From the NCBI RefSeq assembly GCF_002968295.1, contig NZ_CP134399.1:4650001-4714000 (forward strand): a DNA stretch of 64,000 nucleotides, given 5' to 3'. Shown here one piece after another: positions 56,515 to 64,000 of this stretch. A program made the translations under genes and the position numbers. The first letter of the stretch is position 1. Each line of letters begins with the position of its first letter. This stretch comes from Mycobacterium sp. ITM-2016-00317 (GTDB taxonomy: Bacteria > Actinomycetota > Actinomycetes > Mycobacteriales > Mycobacteriaceae). Under the pieces are notes generated by a model. That model saw only the letters and a program-made list of their open reading frames with translations. It was not told the DNA's origin and searched no databases.

Positions 56515-57167
56515 CCTAGGGTCGCCTTTCGTCCTGTCCATCTCACGCCGCGGGTGGCCACCGCCGCCACCACATCAACCAGCAGTTGTCGTTCGCTCAC
56601 CTTGATCCGTTCGTGCAGGCTCGCCTCGTCGTCGTCGTCGCGCACCGAAACCGCCTCCTGGGCGAGGATCGGGCCGGTGTCGGTTCCCTCGTCCACGAGG
56701 TGGACGGTGCAACCGCTCACCCGCACCCCGTAGGCCAGCGCGTCGCGCACCGCGTGCGGGCCGGGGAACGCAGGCAGCAGCGCCGGGTGGGTGTTGAGCA
56801 CACGACCGGGGAACGCCGAAAGGAACGCCGGTCCAAGAATTCTCATGAACCCGGCCGACACCACGAGGTCCGGTTGGTGAGCTACGGTCGCCGCGGTCAG
56901 CGCCGCGTCCCACGCGGCGCGGTCGGCAAACTCGGCGGGCGGCACGGTGAAGGTCGGTACCGAGTATCGGTCCGCGACCTCCAGCGCCGGGCACACCCGG
57001 TCGGTACCCACCGCGACCACCCGGGCCGGGTACTCGCCGACGGCCGACCGCAGGAGCGAGGCGAGCAGCGAGCCGCCGCCCGAGGCCAGCACGACCACCC
57101 TGGCCGGCGCGCTCGGTGGCACGCGGATGCCATATTGCTCCTCGTGTCCGCGGGCCAGGGATTGCAC
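56511..57167 (-). CDS. purN: Phosphoribosylglycinamide formyltransferase
   Basis: Transfers formyl from 10-formyl-THF to GAR in purine synthesis. The 218-aa protein has [15 protein letters not shown] at the phosphate loop, [20 protein letters not shown], the catalytic [12 protein letters not shown] with Asn/His, and the Asp in [16 protein letters not shown] 57167 is preceded by minus-strand TAGGCT with a 6-nt spacer, so it is likely leaderless. It is the first gene of purN-purH, and its promoter overlaps the perM stop codon. Confidence 0.96.
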   Translation of the reverse strand: MQSLARGHEEQYGIRVPPSAPARVVVLASGGGSLLASLLRSAVGEYPARVVAVGTDRVCPALEVADRYSVPTFTVPPAEFADRAAWDAALTAATVAHQPDLVVSAGFMRILGPAFLSAFPGRVLNTHPALLPAFPGPHAVRDALAYGVRVSGCTVHLVDEGTDTGPILAQEAVSVRDDDDEASLHERIKVSERQLLVDVVAAVATRGVRWTGRKATLG

Positions 57168-57173
57168 GCTGAA

Positions 57174-57179
57174 AGCCTA
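57174..57179 (-). promoter_or_regulatory. purN -10 element
   Basis: Minus-strand TAGGCT (57179-57174), 6 nt before the purN GTG. The TAG of this hexamer is also the stop codon of the upstream perM frame. Confidence 0.55.
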
Positions 57180-58651
57180 GTGGGCCCCGCGTTCGCGCTC
57201 GCCGCCGCTGTCGTCGTCCACCACGCTGCGCGTTTCCTCGTCGACCACGAAGTGGTCCTCGGGGTCGAAGTCCGCCGCGGGCATGGGTGCGGCGGAGGCC
57301 GGCGGGGGGCCGTCCACGGTTTCGGGACCGGGCTCGGGACCGGGTTCGGGGTCGGCCTGCGGCTCGGGTTCGGGGTCGCGTTCGAGGCCGGGCGCGGGCG
57401 CGCCGGGCACGATCTCGACGGTCTCGGGGTCCGGGTCCTCGCCTGCCGACTCCTCGCCGTCGAGGTCGTCGTCCGGGTCGCCAGCCGCCGGCGCGGGCAC
57501 CGGCTTGGGCTTGGGTTTGCGGACGCGGGGGGTGATGCCGCCGGACATCACCACGGTCAGCGCACCGATCCCCCACATCCACAGGAACACGGCGGGCGCG
57601 AAGGTGGCCTGGTCGACGCCGACGTCGCCGAAATTGCCCAGCGGTCCCCCCCGGCATATCCGAGCAGCGCCATGATCGCGGCCGCGGCGACCGCGGCGGC
57701 GGACAGCTTGGCCAGCGCGGCCCCCATCGGGAGGGGCCGGCGCGCGCACTGCTGGCCCAGCGCGACCGCCGAGACGGCCGCGGCGATCATCAGAGCCACC
57801 CACACCGGCCCGAGTGGCGGGGTCGGCACCGCGGCCAGCACCGGCAACGCCGGTATGTCCCCGCCGAACACGGTGAACGGGCTGAACGTCGCAAGACCGA
57901 TGTGCGCACTCGACCCCACCGCGACCGCGGCGGCGCCGACCATCACGTTGGGCAGGTAGAGCACCGAGAGCACCATCAGGCTGAACTGACCGAACATCGA
58001 GTCGGTGATGGAGAACAGGTCGTGCATCGTCGACCAGTGCACGACCAGCGACCCGGCGACGATCGCGCCGGACAGCCCCATCAGCGTGAGCACACCGGCG
58101 GCGGCGGCCCGGAACGCCTCGGGCAGCCACCTCGGCAGAGGCGAGGAGGCCAGTAGCGGTCCACCCACCCGGGGCCCGACGCCGAGCACCGCGCCGATCG
58201 CGTGGACGGCCAGCACGGAGCCGAACGCGTGCAGCGCGTCGGGGGTCTGCAGTTCGGTCAGCACCGAGGCGGCGTCGTGGATGACCGCCAGGCAGATCGC
58301 GGCGATCAGTATCGGCCCGCCCAGCGCCGAGCCCACCACCCAGCGGGTGACGAACCACGACGTCGACGACGCGGTCGCCGCCGCGGTGGTGCGCGCGGTG
58401 CCGTAGATCATCAGCAGGACCGGCAACAGCGGCATCACCCCGAGGGCGCTGCCGCCGATGGACACCGGCACCACGTGTACACCCAGCCACATGCTGGCGA
58501 TGGCGCCGAGAGCGCCTGTCATGTCGCTGTTGGCGATCACCAGCTGCAGCAGGACTACCGCAGCGATGATCAGCAACGCGACGAGCGACGGTCCGAACGC
58601 GACCCGCAGCAGGTCACGTGCCTGTCGTGTGCCGACTGGCCGGGTGCTCAC
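57177..58651 (-). pseudogene. perM: Cell division protein PerM (DUF6350), frameshifted at a C7/G7 tract
   Basis: Polytopic membrane protein (about nine helices) with an acidic, Pro-rich cytoplasmic tail. In M. tuberculosis PerM (Rv0955) supports division and persistence. GTG 58651 begins [20 protein letters not shown]; helices follow, for example [17 protein letters not shown]. The frame breaks at the seven-C run 57646-57652 (plus strand): with eight, LLGYAGG continues into [20 protein letters not shown] and [13 protein letters not shown], then the tail to the stop at 57177 (about 491 aa). A homopolymer miscall is likely. It precedes purN-purH as in Rv0955-Rv0957. Confidence 0.88.
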
Positions 58652-58711
58652 GGGTTGGGCCGCTCCTCGCAGACGCTCGGGCGCGCGACGGTCGCGCACG
58701 CGCGGCTCAGA

Positions 58712-59569
58712 CTACGACGAGGACTGACCCGACTGCGAGGAAGACGGCGACTGGGGTGGCGTCGGTGTCTGGGTGGTCGGCGTGTTGCTCGCCGGCGGTT
58801 GACCGTAGGTGGGGAAACCGGTGGGCGGGGTGGGCGGGCCCGACGGTCCCGACGGGGCCGCGGCCTGGAAACCACCGGTGTTCTGCCCGCTGCCGGGGTA
58901 GCCGCCGCCGGTGTACTGCGTCGGGTATCCGGGGCGCTGCTGCTGCGGGCCCTGCTGATGCTGGCCGGGGCCACCGGGCTGCTGCTGGCCGTAATAACCG
59001 GGGTACTGGCCGTAGGACTGCGGCTGCTCGTACTTGGGCCGCGGCACCGGCGCCGTGATGACACCGGAGTCGAACAGCAGGACCACGACGGCGACGGCGG
59101 CCTGCAGCAGCGTGAACGCGATCACGAGGTACAGACCCCAGTCGATGGACGCCTCGGCAGGCTTGTTGACGACCTCGGCCATCACCAGCAGGAAACCCAG
59201 GACCGCGGCGACCGCGGCCACCGCGGTGAAGTTGCGCTGCCGCGGCAGCAGCCCCACCCCGGCCAGCAGCCCCGCCACGATCGCGGCGATGACCGCGAAG
59301 ACGATGCCCAGCGAACTTCCGGTCAACTCACCCAGACCGGGGAAGCTCGACGACGCGACGCTGAACTGCGGACCGAAGCTCGACAGGTACACGAGCAGGC
59401 CGAGGGTCGCGACGGTGGCACTGAGGTAGGCGGGCAGCCGGCTCGGGCCTTCGGTCGCCGGGTCGGCGTCGGCGATCCTGCTGAACTGCTGGGTCGGTGC
59501 GGTGAACTGGGTGGTCGGCTGCTGGCCCGGGTATCCAGGACCTCCGGGCGCGCCTTGTGGGTACGACAT
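58712..59569 (-). CDS. DUF5336 membrane protein (34 kDa antigen-like, Rv0954)
   Basis: 285-aa protein. A short Gln/Pro/Gly-rich N-terminus precedes four hydrophobic helices (residues about 45-190: LPAYLSATVATLGLLVYLSS, SLGIVFAVIAAIVAGLLAGV, AVAAVLGFLLVMAEVV, LYLVIAFTLLQAAVAVVVL) and a long disordered cytoplasmic tail full of YG, GQQ and PG repeats. It corresponds to the Rv0954 antigen-like protein. ATG 59569 has AGGAGAGG upstream. It probably has a cell-envelope or division role by position next to perM; function is not proven. Confidence 0.9.
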   Translation of the reverse strand: MSYPQGAPGGPGYPGQQPTTQFTAPTQQFSRIADADPATEGPSRLPAYLSATVATLGLLVYLSSFGPQFSVASSSFPGLGELTGSSLGIVFAVIAAIVAGLLAGVGLLPRQRNFTAVAAVAAVLGFLLVMAEVVNKPAEASIDWGLYLVIAFTLLQAAVAVVVLLFDSGVITAPVPRPKYEQPQSYGQYPGYYGQQQPGGPGQHQQGPQQQRPGYPTQYTGGGYPGSGQNTGGFQAAAPSGPSGPPTPPTGFPTYGQPPASNTPTTQTPTPPQSPSSSQSGQSSS

Positions 59570-59732
59570 GACCTCTCCTGTGCTGTGCGGGCATCGGAAC
59601 CGACGGTGCCGCCATCCAGGACGACAGTCGACGTCGATCAATCCGCCTGAGCGATTCGATAAACCACGCTAGCGCACCCCTGGGTGGGCCTGTCACCTCA
59701 TCGGGGGCACCCGAGCGCCGTACCGCGCACCG

Positions 59733-60188
59733 CTACACCGCCGTGAGCACGGGCGCGTCCGCCGATTCCCGCTCCGAATCCTCGATCTCGCGGACCAGCG
59801 GGAGCACCCGCTCCCCGAAGTACTCGATCTCCTCCTGGAAGTGCAGGAAGCCGCCCAGGATCAGGTCGACTCCGCGTTTGCGGTAGGCCGCAATGCGTTC
59901 GGCGATCTGCTCGGGTGTGCCGATCAGCTGGGTGCGAAATCCGTCGTTGTACTGCACCAGATCCTCGAACGTGGAGTCCGCCCACATGCCGCGCTCGTCG
60001 GCGGTGGAGTTGCCCGCCTGCTGCACCGCGTTGCGGAAGCCTTCCACCGCAGGCGTGTTCGCCTTCGCGATGATCTCGCGCAGCACCTCTTTGGCTTCTT
60101 TCTCGGTGTCCCTGGCGATGATGAAGCCGTCGGCCGCCCCGTGGTCATCGGTATGGATCGCGGTGATGAAAAGGGTCCGGCGGCGGCG
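59733..60188 (-). pseudogene. Remnant of SfnG-type FMNH2-dependent dimethylsulfone monooxygenase
   Basis: C-terminal fragment of about 150 aa from an LLM-class monooxygenase: LFITAIHTDDHGAADGFIIA, then MWADSTFEDLVQYNDGF, TQLIGTPEQIAERIAAYRKR, GVDLILGGFLHFQEEIEYFG. The order and wording fit SfnG, which is about 360 aa. The N-terminal 200 residues, with the flavin and substrate sites, are absent: upstream of 60188 the frame runs into the PLP decarboxylase gene. No start codon fits. It is a decayed gene left by a deletion. Confidence 0.85.
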
Positions 60189-60189
60189 C

Positions 60190-61346
60190 TCAGGCCATCA
60201 CCACCGGGGTCGGGCCGATCCCGTTGAAGCGGGACGCGGTGACGCTGGTGTAGGCGCCCATCATCGGGCTGATCAGCAGGTCGCCGACCCCGAGTGCGGG
60301 CATCGGGTACCCGCGCGCGATCACGTCGGCGCTGTCGCAGGTCGGCCCGGCCAGCGTCACGGGTTCGAGGACCGGGTCCGCGCCGGTGAGCTCGCCGACC
60401 GCGAGGACCGGCGGGTGCACGTCTTCGGTCATCACGTTCGAGTAGCTGCCGTAGAGCCCGTCGTCGAGGTAGTGCCACAGCTGTCCGTCGCGGACCGCGG
60501 ACCCGACCACGCTGGTCAGCAATGTCATGCAGTCGGCGGCCAGGAAGCGTCCCGGTTCGGCCAGCAACTCGAACTGTCCGCGGCGGTCGCCGAGCACGTC
60601 GTCGACGACCGCGCCGATCTCACCGACCGCCGGCGCGGTGTCGCGGTAGCTGACCGGGAACCCGCCGCCGATGTCGATCACCCGGGTGTGCACGCCGAGG
60701 CTGTGTTGCAGGTGGGTGACGAGCTCCAGCGTCTGCCGCAGCGCGTGCCGGTACGGTTGCGCCGAGTCTCCCTGGCTGCCGACGTGAAAGCTGAAGCCTG
60801 CGAACCGCACCCCGGTGGCGAGCACGTGTTTGACCATCAGCTCGGCGTCGGCGGGTTCGACCCCGAACTTGGTCGACAGATCCGACTTCGCGCCCGGGTT
60901 GCGGAACGCCAGCCGCACCAGGAGTTCCACGTCGGCCGGCCGGTCGGTGAATTTCTCCGCCTCGCAGGGATTCTCGACGACGAATGTCCGCACGCCCGTG
61001 GCGTAGGCGTGGTCGATGTCAGCCGGTTTCTTGATCGGGTTGGTGTGGATGCAGCGGTGCACCGGCAGGCCGAGCTGCTCAGGAGTTCGATCTCCCCGCG
61101 GGTGGCCACGTCGAACCCACCTCCGCAGATCGCGATGGTGGACAACACGATCGGGTGCGGCAGCGCCTTGACGGCGTAGTGCAGGCCGAATCCCGGCAGC
61201 GCGGCGCGCAGTTCGGCGAAGCGGCGTGCCACCAGGTGCGGTTCGAGGATCAGCACCGGGGTGCCGTGGGTCTGGGCCAGGTCGGACCAACACCGGCCGC
61301 GGTCGCGCAGTTCGTCACACAGCTGGGACCGTCGCAGCGGATTCAC
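60190..61346 (-). pseudogene. Ornithine/diaminopimelate-type PLP decarboxylase, frameshifted
   Basis: Fold-type III PLP enzyme. The Schiff-base Lys is in FGLHYAVKALPHP, then GGGFDVATRGEIELL in the first frame. The second frame continues EQLGLPVHRCIHTNPIKKPA, FAGFSFHVGSQGDS, VIDIGGGFPVSY, LAEPGRFLAADC and CDSADVIARGYPMP. One G is missing near 61079 (CTGAGCAG for CTGGAGCAG); restored length about 385 aa. The CDSxD motif fits ornithine/lysine decarboxylases, so the likely product is a diamine. GTG 61346 has GGAG 7 nt upstream and overlaps the upstream membrane-protein gene by 32 nt. Confidence 0.85.
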
Positions 61347-61845
61347 GTGCGGTCTCCTTCCCCTGTTCCGGCCGGTGCCGCACGAGTAGTGCGCTGAAGC
61401 GCTCGTAGCTGAAGATCGCGCAGGCGTAGAAGGCCACGTCGGAGACGACCTTGCCGAAGATCCAGCCGGCCGCCACATTTCCGAGCAGGGCCGGCCCGAG
61501 ATAGAAGGCCAGCGGGCGCACCACGATGCTGTCGACCAGTTCGGCGGGGCCGAACTCGACCATGACGCTGCGTAGCGCCAGCAGGTTCGCCAGCACCGCC
61601 CGCGGCACTCGGCGACGGTGCGCCAGGTCGCGGTAACCGCCGCGCAGCGCCGCGGCGAACGCCACCGCGTAGTACCCGACGGACGCACCCACCGTGGCCG
61701 CCACCGCGGCCAGCGCCATCGACCCCGTGGTGGCGTAGGCGGCCGCTGCCGCCCCGAACTCCCCTGCCGTTCCCGCCAATTCGCACGGCAGGTAGCGCCA
61801 CGTCCATTCCTTGAGCTTCGCCTTGGGCGCGGTGCAGTCCCCCAT
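61315..61845 (-). CDS. Putative membrane protein paired with the PLP decarboxylase
   Basis: 176 aa with about four hydrophobic segments (YATTGSMALAAVAATVGASV, YYAVAFAAALRGG, then LALRSVMVEFGPAELVDSIV, and GPALLGNVAAGWIFGKVVSD). The start MGDCTAPKAKLKEWTWRYLP at ATG 61845 is used; the frame is open upstream without conservation. I do not recognise a family. Its end overlaps the decarboxylase start by 32 nt, so the two are co-expressed, and a role in handling the diamine product (export or membrane shielding) is only a guess. Confidence 0.7.
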   Translation of the reverse strand: MGDCTAPKAKLKEWTWRYLPCELAGTAGEFGAAAAAYATTGSMALAAVAATVGASVGYYAVAFAAALRGGYRDLAHRRRVPRAVLANLLALRSVMVEFGPAELVDSIVVRPLAFYLGPALLGNVAAGWIFGKVVSDVAFYACAIFSYERFSALLVRHRPEQGKETARESAATVPAV

Positions 61846-61955
61846 GAATCGCACTGTTCCGTCTCGGGAACCCGGTGTCGCGAGTAGCCGGCTACCCGTG
61901 TTCGGTGCGGACGGCCCGTTGCCGCCGAACAGGTACCCCCCTTGCGTGCGCGGAT

Positions 61956-61969
61956 TGGAACACGTTCTA
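61956..61969. promoter_or_regulatory. KstR-type operator
   Basis: TGGAACACGTTCTA fits the KstR consensus TNNAACNNGTTNNA at every fixed base and lies 10 bp before the LLM oxidoreductase ATG. KstR represses cholesterol/steroid catabolism genes in mycobacteria. Confidence 0.6.
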
Positions 61970-61978
61970 ATTCGGGGT

Positions 61979-62827
61979 ATGGACTTTGGGTTGGTGCTGT
62001 TCACCTCCGACCGCGGCATCACGCCGGCGGCAGCCGCGAAACTGGCCGACGACCACGGCTTCACCACGTTCTACGTGCCCGAGCACACCCACATCCCGAT
62101 CAAGCGCCAGGCCGCCCACCCCACCACGGGCGACGAGACGCTGCCCGACGACCGCTACATGCGCACGCTGGATCCGTGGGTGTCGCTGGGCACCGCCGCC
62201 GCGGTCACCTCCCGGGTCCGGTTGTCCACCGCGGTCGCACTGCCGGTCGAACACGACTGCATCACGCTGGCGAAGTCCATCGCCACGCTCGACCACCTCT
62301 CCGGGGGCCGGGTGTCCCTCGGCGTCGGATTCGGCTGGAACACCGACGAACTGGCCGACCACAACGTCCCGCCGGGGCGGCGCCGCACGATGCTACGCGA
62401 GTACCTGGAGGCCATGCGCGCGCTGTGGACGCAGGAGGAAGCCGAGTACGACGGCGAGTTCGTGAAGTTCGGGCCGTCCTGGGCCTGGCCGAAGCCCGTG
62501 CAGGCCCACATCCCGGTGCTGGTCGGCGCCGCGGGCACCGAGAAGAACTTCAAGTGGATCGCCCGGTCGGCCGACGGCTGGATCACCACCCCGCGCGACT
62601 TCGACATCGACGCGCCGGTGAAGCTGCTCCAGGACACCTGGGCCGCGGCGGACCGGGACGGTGCGCCGCAGATCGTCGCGCTGGACTTCAAGCCGGATCC
62701 GGACAAGCTGGCCCGCTGGAAGGACCTGGGCGTCACCGAAGTCCTGTTCGGCCTGCCCGACAAGTCCGACTCCGAGGTCGCGGCCTACGTGGAACGGCTG
62801 GCCGGCAAGCTCGACGGGCTCGGCTGA
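61979..62827 (+). CDS. LLM class F420-dependent oxidoreductase (Rv0953c-like)
   Basis: 282-aa luciferase-like (beta/alpha)8 flavin/F420 enzyme: FTTFYVPEHTHIPIKRQ, LGTAAAVTSRVRLSTAVALP, LSGGRVSLGVGFGWNTDEL, PVLVGAAGTEKNFKWIARSA. The GFGWN loop is typical of the mycobacterial F420-binding members. Substrate unknown. ATG 61979 is 10 bp after a KstR-type operator, which suggests a link to steroid catabolism. It corresponds to Rv0953c, which in M. tuberculosis lies directly beside Rv0954; here the SfnG remnant and decarboxylase pair separate them. Confidence 0.9.
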   Translation: MDFGLVLFTSDRGITPAAAAKLADDHGFTTFYVPEHTHIPIKRQAAHPTTGDETLPDDRYMRTLDPWVSLGTAAAVTSRVRLSTAVALPVEHDCITLAKSIATLDHLSGGRVSLGVGFGWNTDELADHNVPPGRRRTMLREYLEAMRALWTQEEAEYDGEFVKFGPSWAWPKPVQAHIPVLVGAAGTEKNFKWIARSADGWITTPRDFDIDAPVKLLQDTWAAADRDGAPQIVALDFKPDPDKLARWKDLGVTEVLFGLPDKSDSEVAAYVERLAGKLDGLG

Positions 62828-62896
62828 CCCCGCCGGATGCAGCCTCCGGGCTGGCTAGGCTGGTGAGGCACGCCCGCTGAGGCTTGGGAGCACCCG

Positions 62897-63409
62897 ATGG
62901 TCCGCGACCGGTTCCGCCGCCTGACACTCATCGCGTCGGCCCCTGTGCTGGTGATGGCGATGCCGCAGGCGTCGGCCGAGCCGCCCGGGTTTCCCGACCT
63001 GTCCGACTACCCCGCCGTCGACACCGAGGCCTACGCGCAGGACTCTCCGTACGTCGGCGGCTTCGGCTTCACGACCCCCGACGGCCAGCAGTGCATCCAC
63101 AACACGATGAATTCCCGGGGCGACCCGTCGCGGCAGACGTTGTCGTGCGACGGGCCGCGCCCCGACCTGGGGCCGGGGATCTGGCAGGTGCTGGTGGCCA
63201 CCGATGCGGCCGCGTCCGCCGAACCGCTCTACCCGCAACCGGACCCGACGATCCCGACGGACCCGGCGACGATCCCGAGGCCGCTGCCCGCGATGCACAA
63301 GATCACCGGCGGCAGCATCGAGTGCGGGGTCGACGACACCGGGGTCACCGCCTGCCGCGTCGGGAACCACGGCTTCGTGCTGACCCCGACGTCCACTCAG
63401 CTGTTCTAG
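62897..63409 (+). CDS. Conserved secreted mycobacterial protein
   Basis: 170-aa precursor with a signal peptide cleaved at ASA/E (MPQASAEPPGFPD). The mature part has two cysteine pairs (QQCIHNTMNSRG with LSCDGPRP, and SIECGVDDTGVTACRVG) that likely form disulphides, and a Pro/Thr-rich linker. This arrangement is common in secreted mycobacterial hypotheticals. ATG 62897 has GGGAG 7 nt upstream. It abuts the convergent thiolase-like gene with no gap. Function unknown. Confidence 0.8.
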   Translation: MVRDRFRRLTLIASAPVLVMAMPQASAEPPGFPDLSDYPAVDTEAYAQDSPYVGGFGFTTPDGQQCIHNTMNSRGDPSRQTLSCDGPRPDLGPGIWQVLVATDAAASAEPLYPQPDPTIPTDPATIPRPLPAMHKITGGSIECGVDDTGVTACRVGNHGFVLTPTSTQLF

Positions 63410-64000
63410 TCAGCGCAGTTTCGCGCGGTTGCCGTTCCCGGTCGGCGTGACGGTGATGCCGACGCCCAGCGGATCCTCGTCGGACATCAGCGCGACGAGT
63501 TCGGCATCCTCGGTGGTCGCCATGAACCGGCTGCCGTCGGCGTCCAGCCGCCCGACGATGATGCCGGTGCGCACCGGCCAGTCGTAGCGCACCGAGTAGG
63601 TCTCGACGGTGCCGGTCCCGTCGGGCTCCTTGGTGACCGGGACCTTCGGCAGCTCCGCGATCTGCGCGGTCAGCTCCGCGCTGCGCGCGGTGCTCCACGG
63701 TGCGGGTTCGGCGGAGTAGATGCCCACCGAGTACTTGCTCATGATGCCGCCGTTGGCCCCGACGAAGCCGAATTGCCCTGGGGTGTCGCGCATCCGGGCG
63801 GCAGTCTCGGCGATGGCGTGCAGGGAGTAGCTGTTGCCGGGCCCGCCGAAGTACGGCAGGCCGCCGGTCAGGGTGAGCCCGCGCGGGTCGTCGGCGGCCA
63901 GCCCGAGCGCCTCGCAGATCACGAACACCGGGAACGGGAAGCAGCTGTACAGATCGAAGGTCGCGACGTCGTCGACGCCGATTCCGGCGACTCGCAAGGC
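63410..64000 (-). CDS. Thiolase-like acetyl-CoA acetyltransferase, C-terminal part (cut by window edge)
   Basis: The last 196 residues of a thiolase-superfamily protein: DVATFDLYSCFPFPVFVICE, ALGLAADDPRGLTLTGGLPY, FGGPGNSYSLHAIAETAARM and FGFVGANGGIMSKYSVGIYS, where the family's C-terminal catalytic loop would be. The tail (TYSVRYDWPVRTGIIVGRLD) is a beta-rich OB-like extension. This pattern fits the Rv0914c-type thiolase-like group. The reading frame is open through position 64000, so the gene starts outside the window. Confidence 0.85.
   Translation of the reverse strand, partial: ALRVAGIGVDDVATFDLYSCFPFPVFVICEALGLAADDPRGLTLTGGLPYFGGPGNSYSLHAIAETAARMRDTPGQFGFVGANGGIMSKYSVGIYSAEPAPWSTARSAELTAQIAELPKVPVTKEPDGTGTVETYSVRYDWPVRTGIIVGRLDADGSRFMATTEDAELVALMSDEDPLGVGITVTPTGNGNRAKLR

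Overview
The window is chromosomal DNA of a high-GC actinomycete, almost certainly a rapidly growing Mycobacterium (Mycolicibacterium). The evidence is rpfB next to tatD and metG, mprAB-pepD, purN/purH with perM, PMT-type protein mannosyltransferase, a cAMP-regulated protein acetyltransferase, and two MspA-type outer-membrane porins of the kind found in rapid growers. Gene order follows the Rv1009 to Rv0953c stretch of M. tuberculosis closely (known synteny, recalled and not searched), broken by accessory insertions.

Layout: 1-10.7 kb holds rpfB (cut by the left edge), tatD, metG, gdhA, an oxidoreductase/ECF41 sigma pair, pabB, rsmI and pmt. 10.7-16.6 kb holds a DUF559-like gene, arcA divergent from soxR, alkB and three lipoproteins. 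16.6-22.8 kb holds a shikimate-dehydrogenase-like gene coupled to the cAMP-dependent acetyltransferase, a diguanylate cyclase, a cupin/carboxymuconolactone decarboxylase/dehydrogenase cluster, an OhrR-like regulator and tRNA-Ala(CGC). 22.8-31.5 kb holds the sepX/glpR-rimJ-glp(moeA)-galU division cluster, 5-FTHF cyclo-ligase, the CIRCE-controlled FmdB-like chaperone gene, mscL and the tandem porins. 31.8-42.3 kb holds a 51-aa gene, moaB2, pepD-mprB-mprA, rpmF, fadE, a DUF1707 gene and the MoxR/VWA pair.

From 42.4 to 54.9 kb an accessory block sits between the MoxR and purH homologues. It contains a ten-gene operon for branched-chain-type ABC uptake plus ring-cleavage enzymes (LigB dioxygenase, FAH-family enzyme, alpha/beta hydrolase, RidA-like protein, amidohydrolase), two tandem FadR-type regulators, a lipoprotein, and between them a gene with an IS4 transposase N-terminal domain tightly bounded by perfect 13-bp inverted repeats. 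54.9-64 kb returns to purH-purN-perM-DUF5336. A second small insertion (SfnG remnant, PLP decarboxylase, membrane protein) precedes an F420-type LLM oxidoreductase, a secreted protein and a thiolase-like gene cut by the right edge.

Two window-wide patterns stand out. Many genes have a TANNNT -10 element 6-8 nt before the start codon, which indicates leaderless mRNAs and settles several starts. In two divergent pairs (tatD/metG, rsmI/pmt) the opposing -10 elements share the same TA. Second, eight genes are interrupted by single-base indels (nine events), nearly all explained by loss of one G or C in a short homopolymer. They include conserved, probably important genes such as pabB and perM, so sequencing error is the likeliest cause. 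Recognisable regulatory sites include a SoxR operator, an SOS box, a CIRCE element and candidate MtrA, MprA, ECF41, KstR and FadR-type operators.
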